DNA of 64,000 nt from Eutrigla gurnardus (taxonomy: Eukaryota > Chordata > Actinopteri > Perciformes > Triglidae): contig OY741281.1 in the NCBI GenBank assembly GCA_963514095.1, positions 10,141,819 through 10,205,818 of the forward strand. The letters run 5' to 3'. Position 1 is the first letter of the stretch; each line of letters begins with the position of its first letter. The position numbers and the translations under genes were made by a program. The notes below the pieces were generated by a model. The model worked only from the letters and a program-made list of their open reading frames with translations. It was not told the origin of the DNA and ran no database searches. Positions 49,791 through 60,623 of this stretch are shown piece by piece.

Positions 49791-50639
49791 TTAAAAACAG
49801 TCACTCATTCCTGTGGAGCTCCTGTGTAAATGCAGCATTGTGTAAAAGCAACAACACAGTCAAGGTCGTGTGTCTCTGTGGCTGCTGCCTGATCTACATT
49901 TCCTCCAGCTGCAGCTCAGTGCATGCCAATAACCACGATGCAGCGCGACCTTGACTGTGTTAATGCTTAATTGAGTGCATACACCTGAGTATGTGTGGGG
50001 GGGGGGAATTAACCCCCCAACCCTGCGGACGCTAGTGCCACTGAGCCAAGCAGGACTGCCTCTCTTGTGAAAAATGACCACAGACACATGCAGGCACACA
50101 TTTCCCTGCAAATACTGCATTCAGACTTTTGTGTTTTGCATTTCTCCATGGGTCTATTAATGAAATGTGAAAATATTGCAGATAGGATATATTGTCTGCT
50201 AAAGCATTGGCAGGTACTCTGGGGAGGACGGCTGACCTCACAGAGCTGCTTTTGTTCCTGCGTCAGGTGGACCGATGGGCTGACCTGCCAAAAAGTCAGT
50301 GTGGTCCGCTGAGTGACTGATGCTGCCCTCCTACCTCTCAGTCCGGAGTGGCCAGCTGTAGCCGGACCCTAATTGGGCGTCTGGATGACAGAGGGGATCC
50401 TTCATAGAAACATCCATCATGTCCTTCAGGAGCCCCAGACCATCAGGACATGGACCAGGTGTTTGTCTTCGGCTGAGGGAGGAGCGAGGAGCTGAAAACT
50501 TACAATAAGAGAACAATAAGAGAGGCTAAAAAGCTTCACAGAGTTACACTGATAGGTGACGATTATCACCAGTTTGTGACTGGAGCCATTTTCTGTAGTT
50601 TTTATTATTCAATAATCAATCATATATTTTTTAATAGTA
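49791..50639. other. Unique noncoding sequence
   Basis: No gene seen. It contains a short G run at 49997-50006. Frames here lack domain signatures. Confidence 0.35.
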
Positions 50640-51400
50640 CAGTATTTTCCGGGAACTAAAGAATAAATATACATTGAAGGATATAGAATTTATTAAGGAT
50701 ATGCAATTGAAAAACCAGGATAATGGAAAATATTGAAAGAAAGGGATAAAAAGAGTTGATTAATAGGTCCTACATATACAGAGTAATGAAGAACTGCTAC
50801 AAAACCTATATCATAAATGAAATATGGATCTTATAGTAGATGTTGTAAAAAATGGAAGGAATGCTTAAAATCGTTGAAAATCGTTTCTTACAATATAAAA
50901 GTTTATAGTATAAAATACAGTCAAAATGTATGACAAGAATTTATTATAGCAAGGACAAAATTCACTCAAGTTTGATATAAGCTCCTCTGACACAGATGTT
51001 TAAAATGAAGCACGCAAAGGGTCTCGCTCATAAATGCCTTTTGGCACTGTGAGAAAATTAGGTAGATTTGGGAGAAAATTGAGAGATGGATATCAAGAAT
51101 TAGTCATTTTAAAGTTACCTTTTCAACAATGATTTGTCCCTTTCAAAACGATGGAAAATATAAGATACCCAATGGGTATGAGTTCTTTTCTCATCACTGG
51201 TTTATATGAGGTAAACTTTGCAAAATTGGAAAAACAAAGAGAAAAATGGACAATATGTGTGTGTGTGTGACTTTAAATTGCAAAATATACAGAGAATACT
51301 AATATTTAACAAACAAAGTCCAGTCCATCATAATTTCAGCTCTTCAATTTCAAATATAGCAATTATGCAAGCTATGAAAAACTATTTTAAATGATGTTTG
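50640..51400 (+). pseudogene. Decayed L1-like LINE ORF2 C-terminal remnant
   Basis: A plus-strand frame near 51020-51110 reads SLINAFWHCEKIR, a stop, then IWEKIERWISRISHFK. This resembles the HxFWxCxKIxxFW zinc-knuckle-like segment near the end of L1 ORF2 in fish and other vertebrates. The flanking AT-rich sequence with degraded coding character (KVTFSTMICPF, then PNGYEFFSHHW) is consistent with the same remnant. Many stops and frame changes show that it is dead. The limits are approximate. Confidence 0.5.
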
Positions 51401-53674
51401 ATGATCTTTTTTGCACAAGACTCAACATGTTATGCTAGATAGGATAATGTTTATCCACTATATCCTATGTTGAAGCAACCTGTAGAAATGTTGTACAGGT
51501 ACTGACTCTATAATCATGTCTTGCTGTACTTATATCCAGGGTTTTTCTAATACCTCTATGAAGAGCGAACTCCTCTCAGAATAATCTCGTATCCTGATAC
51601 GCTTAGTCATCTCTGAGACGTCGGTTTGAGATGAGCATTTGAAAACACTTGAACCGTGTGGCACGCGCTCCTCTGTTCTCCAGGAAAAACCGTCTTGACA
51701 GCTTGACAGAATCACTCCTAACAGTTAAGGAGGCAGAATGGATGCTCTCAACCTCCCACAGCTTTTATAGGCATCTCAAGCAGCGACGCACACCCACGCA
51801 GACTGTACAGAGGCTCACGCTGACAACAACACACGCTCTAACACATTCAGGGAAGTGTTTCGAAAAAAGTTGAAGAGATTGCCAGGCTGGCAACCAGGAA
51901 TCTGCCGTTTCTTCTCGCCTTATACTTGGAGTAATAAAGACATGATGTACTTGTATGTTAGCTTAATAATGAGCATCTTGTGAACGCTTGTCCAGCTCCT
52001 GTTCTGTAGGATGTCTAGTCTCAAACTAGTGAACTTGATTTATCACTTTGCCTCCAGAGACTTCACAAATAATCCTTTTTTCATTGAGGCTCCTCTGGTT
52101 CTTTGTCAGTTGATTTTGCACATTTCTAATGGATTTTGGGGTGCACAGTTTGCTGTAAATGTGGTTCCTTTCAACTTAAATAAAAAGGTTAAAAAAAAGG
52201 TCTTAAAGGAGGTTTGCATTGTTTCGTGTTTCGTATCTACTCATATCTACTTTCCAGGAAGCCATTGTGGAACAGTTCGGTTCATTTCTGGACATTTTCT
52301 GTTAGTACATTCAAGGACAAATGAGTCAACTGAGCAACCGTTCAATGCAATAAATGAATAACACTAATAATGATTGAAACTGTGTTGATATAGCATCGTT
52401 CTATAGGTTGCAATGTGCTTTCACAGAAGGAAAGAAATGCAAAGATAATAAGTAATGAAAGAAAACTCAAAAAACAAGATTAACTAAAAATCCACTTTTA
52501 AATGCAAGAAATTAATGATAAGACTTTAAGTCTAGTAAAACCTGCATGGCTAAGTGAGAGACGGTGGGTTTTTTCCTAAAAGGATTTAGGTGAACCAACT
52601 CTTTAAAAGATGCTACTGATATGACCAAAACATCCGTATTTGATTGTTTGTGCTGTTATTTTTCTCTCTTCTTACCCGCAGAGACCCCCAACTGTTTATG
52701 TCGTTCAACATGAAGTATGTGTGCCTCCTCCGGCTTTATGTGATACACATATCAGACATCCTGCCACCGCCACCTCATACTGTAAATCCCCCCTGGGAGC
52801 TAATCAAACTGAAGCCTCTCACATTTACCCATAATGCAGGCGTCATGAAGATGGAACGGCCGCGAGAGGAAGAAGTCGACGAGAGATATGAGCTCTGAGA
52901 CTGTCCAAGCCTCACTGTCCATCTCTGCCTTGAAAACTGACGAATCTGAGGGGAAATCATGTGTTGTGCTCCAGCGCCGCGACTTCCCACATCCCATCTG
53001 GCCTCCCTCACCACACATTAGCGTCAAAAGAACCTCTCGTCCCTGTTAGCCAGAAAATCACTTTAAAAGGGTTTGTTTCGAACTGCAAAAAAAAAAAAGA
53101 AGAAGCTTTTTTCGTCTGTCTCCATTTCAAACAATGCTTTCTTCTCTTTGAAGGCTGCATATTGTGTGGGCTTTCTGTGCGGATCTCTCCGTGGACGCCG
53201 AGGAGAAGAAAAGCAAAGCGATCAGAAAGGCAAAGCGAGCAGGCGTTGGCCTGTTGCGAGACCCTGAACCATCACACATGGACTCCCACGTGTAGCTGAC
53301 AGGAACATACATCCTACATCCTGGTGTTTACCTCCCCTGCAGCCAGGAAAAGCCATTATTGCTGCACGTCATTACATGTATCATGTGGAACTATGTCAGT
53401 AAAATTGGTTTCATTACCTGATCTCAAAGGCTTGCTGAACACTGCATAAACTCTAATGGTCTGGCCCACAATTCATTATTTATTCAATATATTTGTGTGT
53501 GTGTTTTTTTGTTGGTTTTTTTTTTACCCCTTGGGCAGCGACATTACATATTATTGGTCAATAATGGAGTTTACAGTCGCCTTCACACAATACTATGACT
53601 CTAATGTTCTTCTTGACTATTAATTCGATAAAAAACAGCAGACGTAACCAGAAACAGGACTTAGAGTCGACAGC
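51401..53674. other. Unique noncoding sequence
   Basis: No gene accepted. Frames of 60-116 codons (52011-52361, 52775-53299) have no recognised domain. A runs lie at 53087-53099 and a T run at about 53515-53525. Confidence 0.35.
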
Positions 53675-54130
53675 TACATCAGCATGCAAACTCACAATGA
53701 CAATGCTGGCATGCCGATGTATTTTTGCTGTTTAGCAGCTCTAATCTTTATTTAATTGTTACTTAAGCCCCGTTCTTGCAGGATGAATGCACACTTGCAG
53801 GTCCTAAAGGGTTTTCTCAGCAGAAACAAACACTCATTGATCTCCAGAACAGTCAGGGTTTGGGTAATGCTCGTTCAGAACTAGTTGCAAGACGCGTCGT
53901 CCAATCACATTTAAAATCAAGCATTAACTCTGAACAGCCATACTGGAAGGCAAAGAGTACCGGCAGTGAAAAATTTGTCAGACACACCCTCCACCTTAAT
54001 CTGATGTCAGAAAGGATGCACTATAGAGATGCAAAAGTCCCTGACTAGGACCTCAGTCAGCAGGATTCATCCCCGAGGATTGTGAATGTCATGGCAATCC
54101 ATCCAGTAAAGACATTTTAGTTCAAAGTGG
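53675..54130 (+). repeat. Split copy of the GCTAACATG-type dispersed repeat
   Basis: The 5' part (CATCAGCATGCAAACTCACA, ATGACAATGCTGGCATGCC, to about 53745) and the 3' part (GGATTCATCCCCGAGGATTG, then TCATGGCAATCCATCCAGTA, 54065-54110) are portions of one repeat in the same orientation. They are separated by about 310 bp of other sequence, which includes a 90-codon frame (53776-54048) of unknown nature. Confidence 0.5.
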
Positions 54131-54817
54131 TGAATATTAAAATTCTGACATGCTCTGCCTGATTTTAAGAAAAACAAAAACAGGTGAAGCTTTGAAACTG
54201 AAATTTGATTGGATACTTTGATATTTTCCCGGGTGTAATTTCATCTTTTCCTTTTGGTCTCTTTGTTCATGTTACGGTCCGTCACAAGTTAAGCTACCAG
54301 CATGCAGAGATTGGAGGCTACAGGCCACTCTGTTATCAAAAGGTCACAGCTTTGAGCCCCCAGAAACCACCAGTGATACACCTGAATATTCACTCAAAGT
54401 CCTTCTCGATAAGACTTTCAGTTAAAGGTCTTATGCAAATATGTGAGCACAGTAGACGTGTCTAATGAATTATGTGCAAATCAGGGATGAAAACTGTCAG
54501 AGGTTCTCTCAGAAGATGAAGCTGGTTTGTTATAATGGACAAAAAGGTAGACAAGAAGATGTGTTGTGTTCACCTGAGGAAAAATAAAGTTTCACTTCCA
54601 TCCCTCCAAACTTATTACCGACTTTTGAATGAAAATTTTCATTTAATTTAAATTGATCAAAATAATGTAAGATTTTCTGTAATTTATGTTGGCTTTATCA
54701 ATGTGACCTTAATGAAGCATAGTTGAATACCTGATGGGTTTTATACTAAATGTAGAAATAGTTCCATCTAGTGGACTAATACAATTACTACACATTGTAC
54801 CTCAACTTAACTCAATC

Positions 54818-54886
54818 TTTATTGGAAAAGTAGTAACTACAAATGTAAAAAGGACAAACAAAAAGTATCGTAAAGCTGTGTTTATT
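54818..54886 (-). terminator. Two candidate polyadenylation signals for the buc paralogue
   Basis: AATAAA on the minus strand at 54886-54881 and again at 54823-54818, 130-200 bases after the stop codon at 55018. Either would give a short 3' UTR. Chosen by position only. Confidence 0.5.
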
Positions 54887-55017
54887 TCAATATTAATATA
54901 TAGTGAATATTGTGGGTTATTGTACAATTCATTTTAGGTGAAAATAATTTAAATTAAGTGTACATTTGTTTTTGTTAAAAAGTGCATTTTCCACTCTGAG
55001 TTGTGCCCTTGTGTAAA

Positions 55018-58000
55018 CTAACACCTTGTGTCTTTTCTACAAGTACCTGTGGAGAAAAACAAACACATAAAAACACAAATTATGAAGGATTTAATTCGCC
55101 ATTTGTGCATATGTGAATTAAATTTACAGACACTAGATGGCATGGACATAAACAAGGAGACGTTTGTTCCGATTTGTCTCAAAATAGAGAAAAGCCTCCA
55201 TTTCTAGAGACAAGTCAACATAAACTTCTAGTTTAAGTCTATTTGCCATCTTGTTCATGCCATGTAGTGCCTGTATTTGTGCACATAATATATTATATTC
55301 TCATATTGCTGCACATTTTTAAGAGTAGTGTAAAGAGAAATGCAAACCTTGTGTTTGTGGTTGTGATTTCTTGTGTTTGTTAAAATGTGGCGATCTTGCT
55401 TCATTCTTGGAGCCATCGCTGTCGGGGTTGGGCATCACTGCATTCCTCGACTTCTCTGTTGGATGAGACAGTTACAGAGCAGCATGTTGAGGGTTGTTTC
55501 TCCTGATATCAGAGTGAAAAACATGCTTACCAGTTTGCCACCTGTGTGTCAGGTGAATTTGATCCATTATCCTCCATTTGTCCTGGAGAGAAACCGGAGC
55601 GGTGCAGTTCTCGTCCAATTCTCGGATGGCGTTGCCGTGGGGACAGTGGCGCAACCTCTCCCATGCAACAGACTGATGCTGCGACTCATTGCACACACAG
55701 TTCTTTTCCCTCAGCTTTGGGTACGTTGCTGCAGGACTCTCCATGATTTGCTTGGAGGCCAGCGGCTTCTTGAGATTGTTCAGCTTCCTGGGATGATCCA
55801 TAGCCCTCCATTTTGAGCTTAAACGACATGAGCCATTCTCAGAAGATTCTCCCTCGGTGTCCTGTCCGTGAAGAGGGACCTCAGGACCTTTTCTCATCAG
55901 TCGTTTCTTGGGGTGAGATTTACAGGCTTCACATGTTGGTAAGAGTGCGTCATTCCACTGTTGGAAAAGAGCAGCTTTTCTTTTCAAGGTGCGGCCCTCG
56001 AGTCCTGGGCTGGCAGATGTATTTGCCACACATCTGGAGCAAAGCCGCTCCCTCTTGGATGCAAAAGGAGTGAATGCATTCTCATTGAAGTTTCTGTTGA
56101 GGCAGCATTCATGGTCAGAGAGGCTTTGCCGATCCACCTTCCCTTTAGGTTTGTACCTCTCTTTTGGCTTGCGAAAGGTGGATTGTCCTTTGTCGTCTAG
56201 GTCTAGTTTTCTTCGGGTGGATAGGCCTACATCTAACCCACGGCTGCTCACAGGTTTGTTCTGCTTCTTGGGAGTTGGTGGCATCTTGCTACAATAGTAG
56301 ACATTATCAAAGTCAGCAAGCCAGCTGGTTGAGGGGAGGTAGGCAGGCAATGATTCGAAGGAGGTGTCCTGGTGATCCTGAATAGTCGTTTCTTGTCTGT
56401 GTTGGTTTTTATCTGCCTTCAGAGGGGAATTATCCAACAGCAGAAGATTAGGTGCAAGAACCACATCTTCTGTGTGCGTCAACTCTGTCATAGGAGCTTC
56501 CTCTGCAACAGCAACATTCAGCATAGGGCATTTATCTGCTTTAGACACCATCTCATCCTCAGGACCCTCCTCCACAGCGGGGACCATGTCCTCCAGTTCA
56601 TCATCTGCAAGAGGAGGCATCTCAATCATGGGGACACCCTCTTCGGAAGGAGCCTCCTCTGCAGATGGTATTTCAGCCACGCCAGCCAGTGTTTCATCAT
56701 GAGACTCTGTGCGGCCACTTTGAATCAGTGATTCATGGGAGGGAATCACAGTTTCCTCCATTGACCAGACAGTGGATTCCATCTTCCACAGCTCATCCAG
56801 GTACTTTGAGTCGAAGGGCAGGTGAACAACTTTGAAGTGGAAATTCTTGGACGTTTCACTCTGATCTTTCTGACTGCTCGTCTCCTGAACATTGCCATGA
56901 GTTGCTACTTGGGAACCAACGTCGGAGGCGACTGTCACAGGGTCCGTCTGGTTCCTGGACTCCTCCAGAGCAGGGATCGTCTCACCGCTGCCCAATTTCC
57001 CAACCAACAGGATGTCAGGACAAGCTTGGTGGGCGTGTTCCGACTGGTCTGCAGGAAGGCACAGTCCCTCATCCTGTCGCACACAACCCTGGAGGACGGC
57101 GCTACTGCACTGGACAACGTCTTGGGAAAAGCTGTGGGACACTTCTGCAGTCTCGTGAGAGTGCAGGAGTTGCAGTCCCACCGGCGTGGTGCAGCATTCA
57201 ATCCTCACCTCCTCCGTCTGAATCACAAAGCTGCCATTTGTTGCCGTCCTGGCGGTGGAAGAGAGCGCCATGTCCTTAGGCTCCAGAGAAGGATCCGCCT
57301 TCTGCACAGCCAAAACTGGTGAGAGTGGCTGCTTGACGGAGACACTAGGGCTGCTGTCGGACTGGGAGATCACTGGGGAGGCCGCGACGGTACTTGAACC
57401 GGGAGTGCTGGTCCTCTGCAGTGGCTCAGTTTGAACCTCAGAGCTTGTCATTTCTCTGGTTTGGCTGTTGTGCTGGTAGCGGAACCTGCGGGAGTGGTAG
57501 GCCATGGTCTGGTAATACTGAGGGTTGAGCATGCGGCGGTAGTCCATCAAATGGAGGTGGGTGTGGGGTACGACAAAGCTAGGTGGCTCCATGTATGGGT
57601 TTGGCTGATAGTGGGGCATCATGGGCATGCCATAACCTGTAATAGCAAAAAGTATAAAGTAAAGTATAAGACCGTAGCAGCTCTATGAGGCTATGACCTA
57701 CTTTTGCTGCCTTCAAATGAAACTTGTCAACTTGTAAACCACAAACCGACATAGGAGGCATGTACATGATATGCTTGCCGTTTGAGCTGTTAATTCTATG
57801 GTAACAGTGCTGCTAGGCAACAAGGACACTAATATCGGCATTTACAAGACACCTGGGCTAACAATTCAGCAAGCTAGCAAGCACGTTACCTCAAGCTGGA
57901 AATATAAACGCAAAATGAGGGATGAAAAAGATGAGACCATTTCCTCGGTTGTAAAAAAAAAAAAAACTCTATACTACCAAATTGTCAACATATTCGCTCG

Positions 58001-58984
58001 TCATCCACCGAAAATTAACTTCTGAAAACATCCAATAGGTCACAACTCTCTTGTGAAACACGACCCCATTTGAAGGCAGTAGGTCATTTAAACTAAATGC
58101 TAACATCAGCAGGCAAACATGCTCACAGGGACAATGCTTACACAAATGTTTATCAGGTATGATGGTCACCATGTTCATGGTCTTCGATTAGCATGTTAGC
58201 ATGTGGAAATATGCTAATCAGCACTTTAAAAAATAATAGCATGCAGAAGAGGCTGAAAGTAATTATTTCTGCAGTTATTTGTTCATAAAAAGACTGACCG
58301 AGTGAAAAGTTGGCCTAATGATGGGGCTAAATGTGTTAAGTTATTGGTCCTGAGAGGAATATCAATGTCTGCAAAAGCACTGGCTGCAGGAGGCTATACA
58401 TATATTGTTAAAATAGAAATTCTGATGTGTACAACTGGGTGATCAACTCACTAGAAGCAAGTAAAAAATGTCAGCATGAAATGTGTATATTGAAAAGTGT
58501 CCAGAGAAACTGACCAAATTATATACCAAAGAAAAATTATGTAGAAAAAATATGTTAGCATGTATTTAGTGAAACAGGAGGACTACCGAACAATTTCAGC
58601 ACAAATCTGACAGAGCAGTGATTCTTAATACATAACATGAAGCACCAAGTAAAGAACTTAAGAACTTCCATTGCACCCCCAAAAATGCACTAAAGCATTG
58701 GATGTTTGGCACTCACCTAAACCAGGGTAGTATGGGTTGTAGGACACAGGCATGGGAACTGGCACAGGCCACTGCATATTCTGCATGGGCATGTATGGCT
58801 GCGAGGGCTGTACGTAGAAGAAAGGTTTGTGGTACTGTTGATGCTGCTCCTCAGGACGTGGAGCTCCAGCAGGCCCTGGAGCCGGTAGATGGGGTCCCTG
58901 GTCCTGTTGAGCTCCATATGGTTGGTTTGGACTCCGAGGGCCCAGACCGTAAGAATGTTGGAAGGTAGATGTGGTTGTCTCCAT
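55018..58984 (-). CDS. Bucky ball-like protein, diverged tandem paralogue of buc
   Basis: Coding exons on the minus strand are 58984-58717, 57636-55531, 55455-55348 and 55046-55018, with GT-AG introns all in phase 1. Together they give 837 codons including the stop. The protein should act like Buc/Velo1 in oocyte Balbiani-body and germ-plasm assembly, by homology only. Residues 53-65 (KPFFYVQPSQPYM) and 121-124 (DYRR) form the BUVE motif, with a Pro/Tyr/Met-rich stretch between, and SSEVQTEP follows at 154-161. Residues 412-481 are acidic and repetitive (EEAP, EEG). The C-terminal third is basic with spaced cysteines (CSRC about 622, CEAC about 658, CVC about 737). It ends GTCRKDTRC. Compared with the neighbour it lacks a counterpart of exon 5. 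The exon-2 acceptor is also phase 1, directly before AT-ATG, so a short upstream coding exon is possible; I chose the first ATG in exon 2. Confidence 0.88.
58085..58400 (+). repeat. GCTAACATG-type repeat within intron of the buc paralogue
   Basis: AATGCTAACATCAGCAGG, then CATGTTCATGGTCTTCGATT with AGCATGTTAGCATG, then GTTATTTGTTCATAAAAAG and GGCCTAATGATGGGGC. It is the fullest copy of the family in the window and lies antisense in the 1080-bp intron between the first two coding exons of the paralogue. Confidence 0.65.
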
Positions 58985-58986
58985 AT

Positions 58987-60219
58987 CTGACAAAGACACG
59001 AGGAGCAAGTTCAAGTTCTTTTTTTAACTGTTTTTTGTAGGTAAATTTGTCACAAGATAGATGATTTCAGTGCATTTTCTGGCAACAAGACACTTACTGA
59101 ACAAATACAAAAAGAAGATTACCGCTGACAAACCAACACAGCTTTCAATTGGAAATCAAAGGTGTGGACTCATGAGACAGGGGAGCTTGTCAAATGATGC
59201 ACTGATTGGCTGAATTTTGGTTCAGGTGACACTTGTCCAATTAGAGTTTGACGACCTTCCTTTAAAGCCAATGAAAAGTGTTTGTTTCCTACTGATTCCC
59301 TCCCACTGTAGTGCATCTGCTCACCTGAGGGAAGACAGATAATAGATCAAGAGATAAGTGCAAAAGGAGGTTTGGTGCATCTAGTTGAACTAAGAGACAG
59401 AAGCTGATTGGCTTAATTAAGGAAACCAACCTGCAGCTTGTCCGACATGTGGCTCAAAGTGACACATTAATGGCATCTTTGTGAGGCTCATTTTCTTGAG
59501 CATCACCTCATTTGCTGGCGAGGGGAGCAAAAGATTTCTATAATGCAAAGCACATAATCAAGCGACCTTAAGACGCAGGTTTGAGCCCTGAAGACCCAAT
59601 TATGAGCTTGTTTGGTAGCCTGGAGCAGTGTTTACAGACCGTAATATCCATAAAGAATAAACATGCTCTGCGAGACTGGTTTGACTTGACCAATGATTTT
59701 ATATGGATACTAAATTAGTAATACTAATGTTTAAAGATAATTTCTGTACATGACCGTGGTCTGTGTGCTTTCAAGACAAAACATCCCTGAACATTTTTTT
59801 AGTTAATTAAAATCCTTAATAGCTATACAAACATTTACTTTTGCCGTTTTAAACAGTAGTTTGCCATTTCTCAGCTTTTTTTTGTAAAACACAACTAGTG
59901 TACAAAACCATTTTCAGAGCATCTGATGATACCTAAAGATTAGAAGGTACGAGTTAAGAGTTCATTGTTGATTAATTAGATGTAATTTCTCAAATAATTG
60001 ATCAATCATTTGATCCATTAAATTAAATCTTGAAATATACAGGGTTTCAAACAGGATTAACAGAGATGGACATATACAGTGTGTGCACGTCAACTTCACA
60101 TTGGAGCATAAAATTATCCCAGTTTCCTCGTTATAAAATAAGTACAAATCTCAGAGAATAATGTGAGCCATTACAAGATGTAAAATGATTCAACACAAAG
60201 CTTAAATAATAATTCATAT
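58987..60219 (-). promoter_or_regulatory. Spacer between the two buc genes, with probable promoter of the downstream copy
   Basis: The start-codon exon begins at 58986 after TTTGTCAG, so a 5' untranslated exon must lie upstream. Candidate donors on the minus strand are GTTCA|GTAAGTG near 59096 and CAGCG|GTAATC near 59125. Several CCAAT-type words (GATTGG or CCAAT around 59166, 59204, 59235 and 59271) and E-box-type CAGGTG/CACCTG words at about 59224 and 59323 could be promoter elements. No TATA box was clear. Beyond 59400 I see only AT-rich sequence. Confidence 0.35.
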
Positions 60220-60225
60220 TTTATT
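60220..60225 (-). terminator. Candidate polyadenylation signal of buc
   Basis: AATAAA on the minus strand about 400 bases after the buc stop codon at 60624. It is the best-placed canonical hexamer before the next gene. Confidence 0.5.
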
Positions 60226-60623
60226 GGACTGGCCCCAAACTGTGACACACCATCATCTGAAACACAACCTTTCAGCCCATTTGCCTATTTGTGAAATTTA
60301 TAAATCATGAACAGTGCGTGGCAGTGTCACTGCAGAACTTTATACATTTTTTGGAAAATATTATCCTAACAAAAAGAGGCTTCCTGTGCAGTGCATTTCA
60401 CCTGGTGCTCTAAATATTTTAAACACATTATCCTGGAACAATTACACCTGTTTTGGACCTGAGGAGGAAAGAAAACATTTAATTAGGAAGACATAAGTTT
60501 GAACATATTGAGTTTGTCCCTGCGTGTGAAATCAATTTTAAGTTATCTAAAAATGTGGAGTATGGTTTCATCTTGGGCAGAGCCGTTTGAATTTCACGTA
60601 CAGTTCAACACGTTTTGGGGACA

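Noticed and set aside
49605..49829. Small plus-strand ORF with NTFGMNWN
   Set aside because: It is an off-frame reading of a Tc1 transposase fragment; the true frame reads HLWNELE.
56822..57322. 166-codon plus-strand frame
   Set aside because: It is antisense to the large exon of the buc paralogue, whose coding evidence is much stronger.
59360..59460. Upstream coding mini-exon for the paralogue (ATGTCGGACAAGCTGCAG with a following GTTGGT)
   Set aside because: It would end in phase 0, which puts the next exon in the wrong frame; the acceptor needs phase 1.
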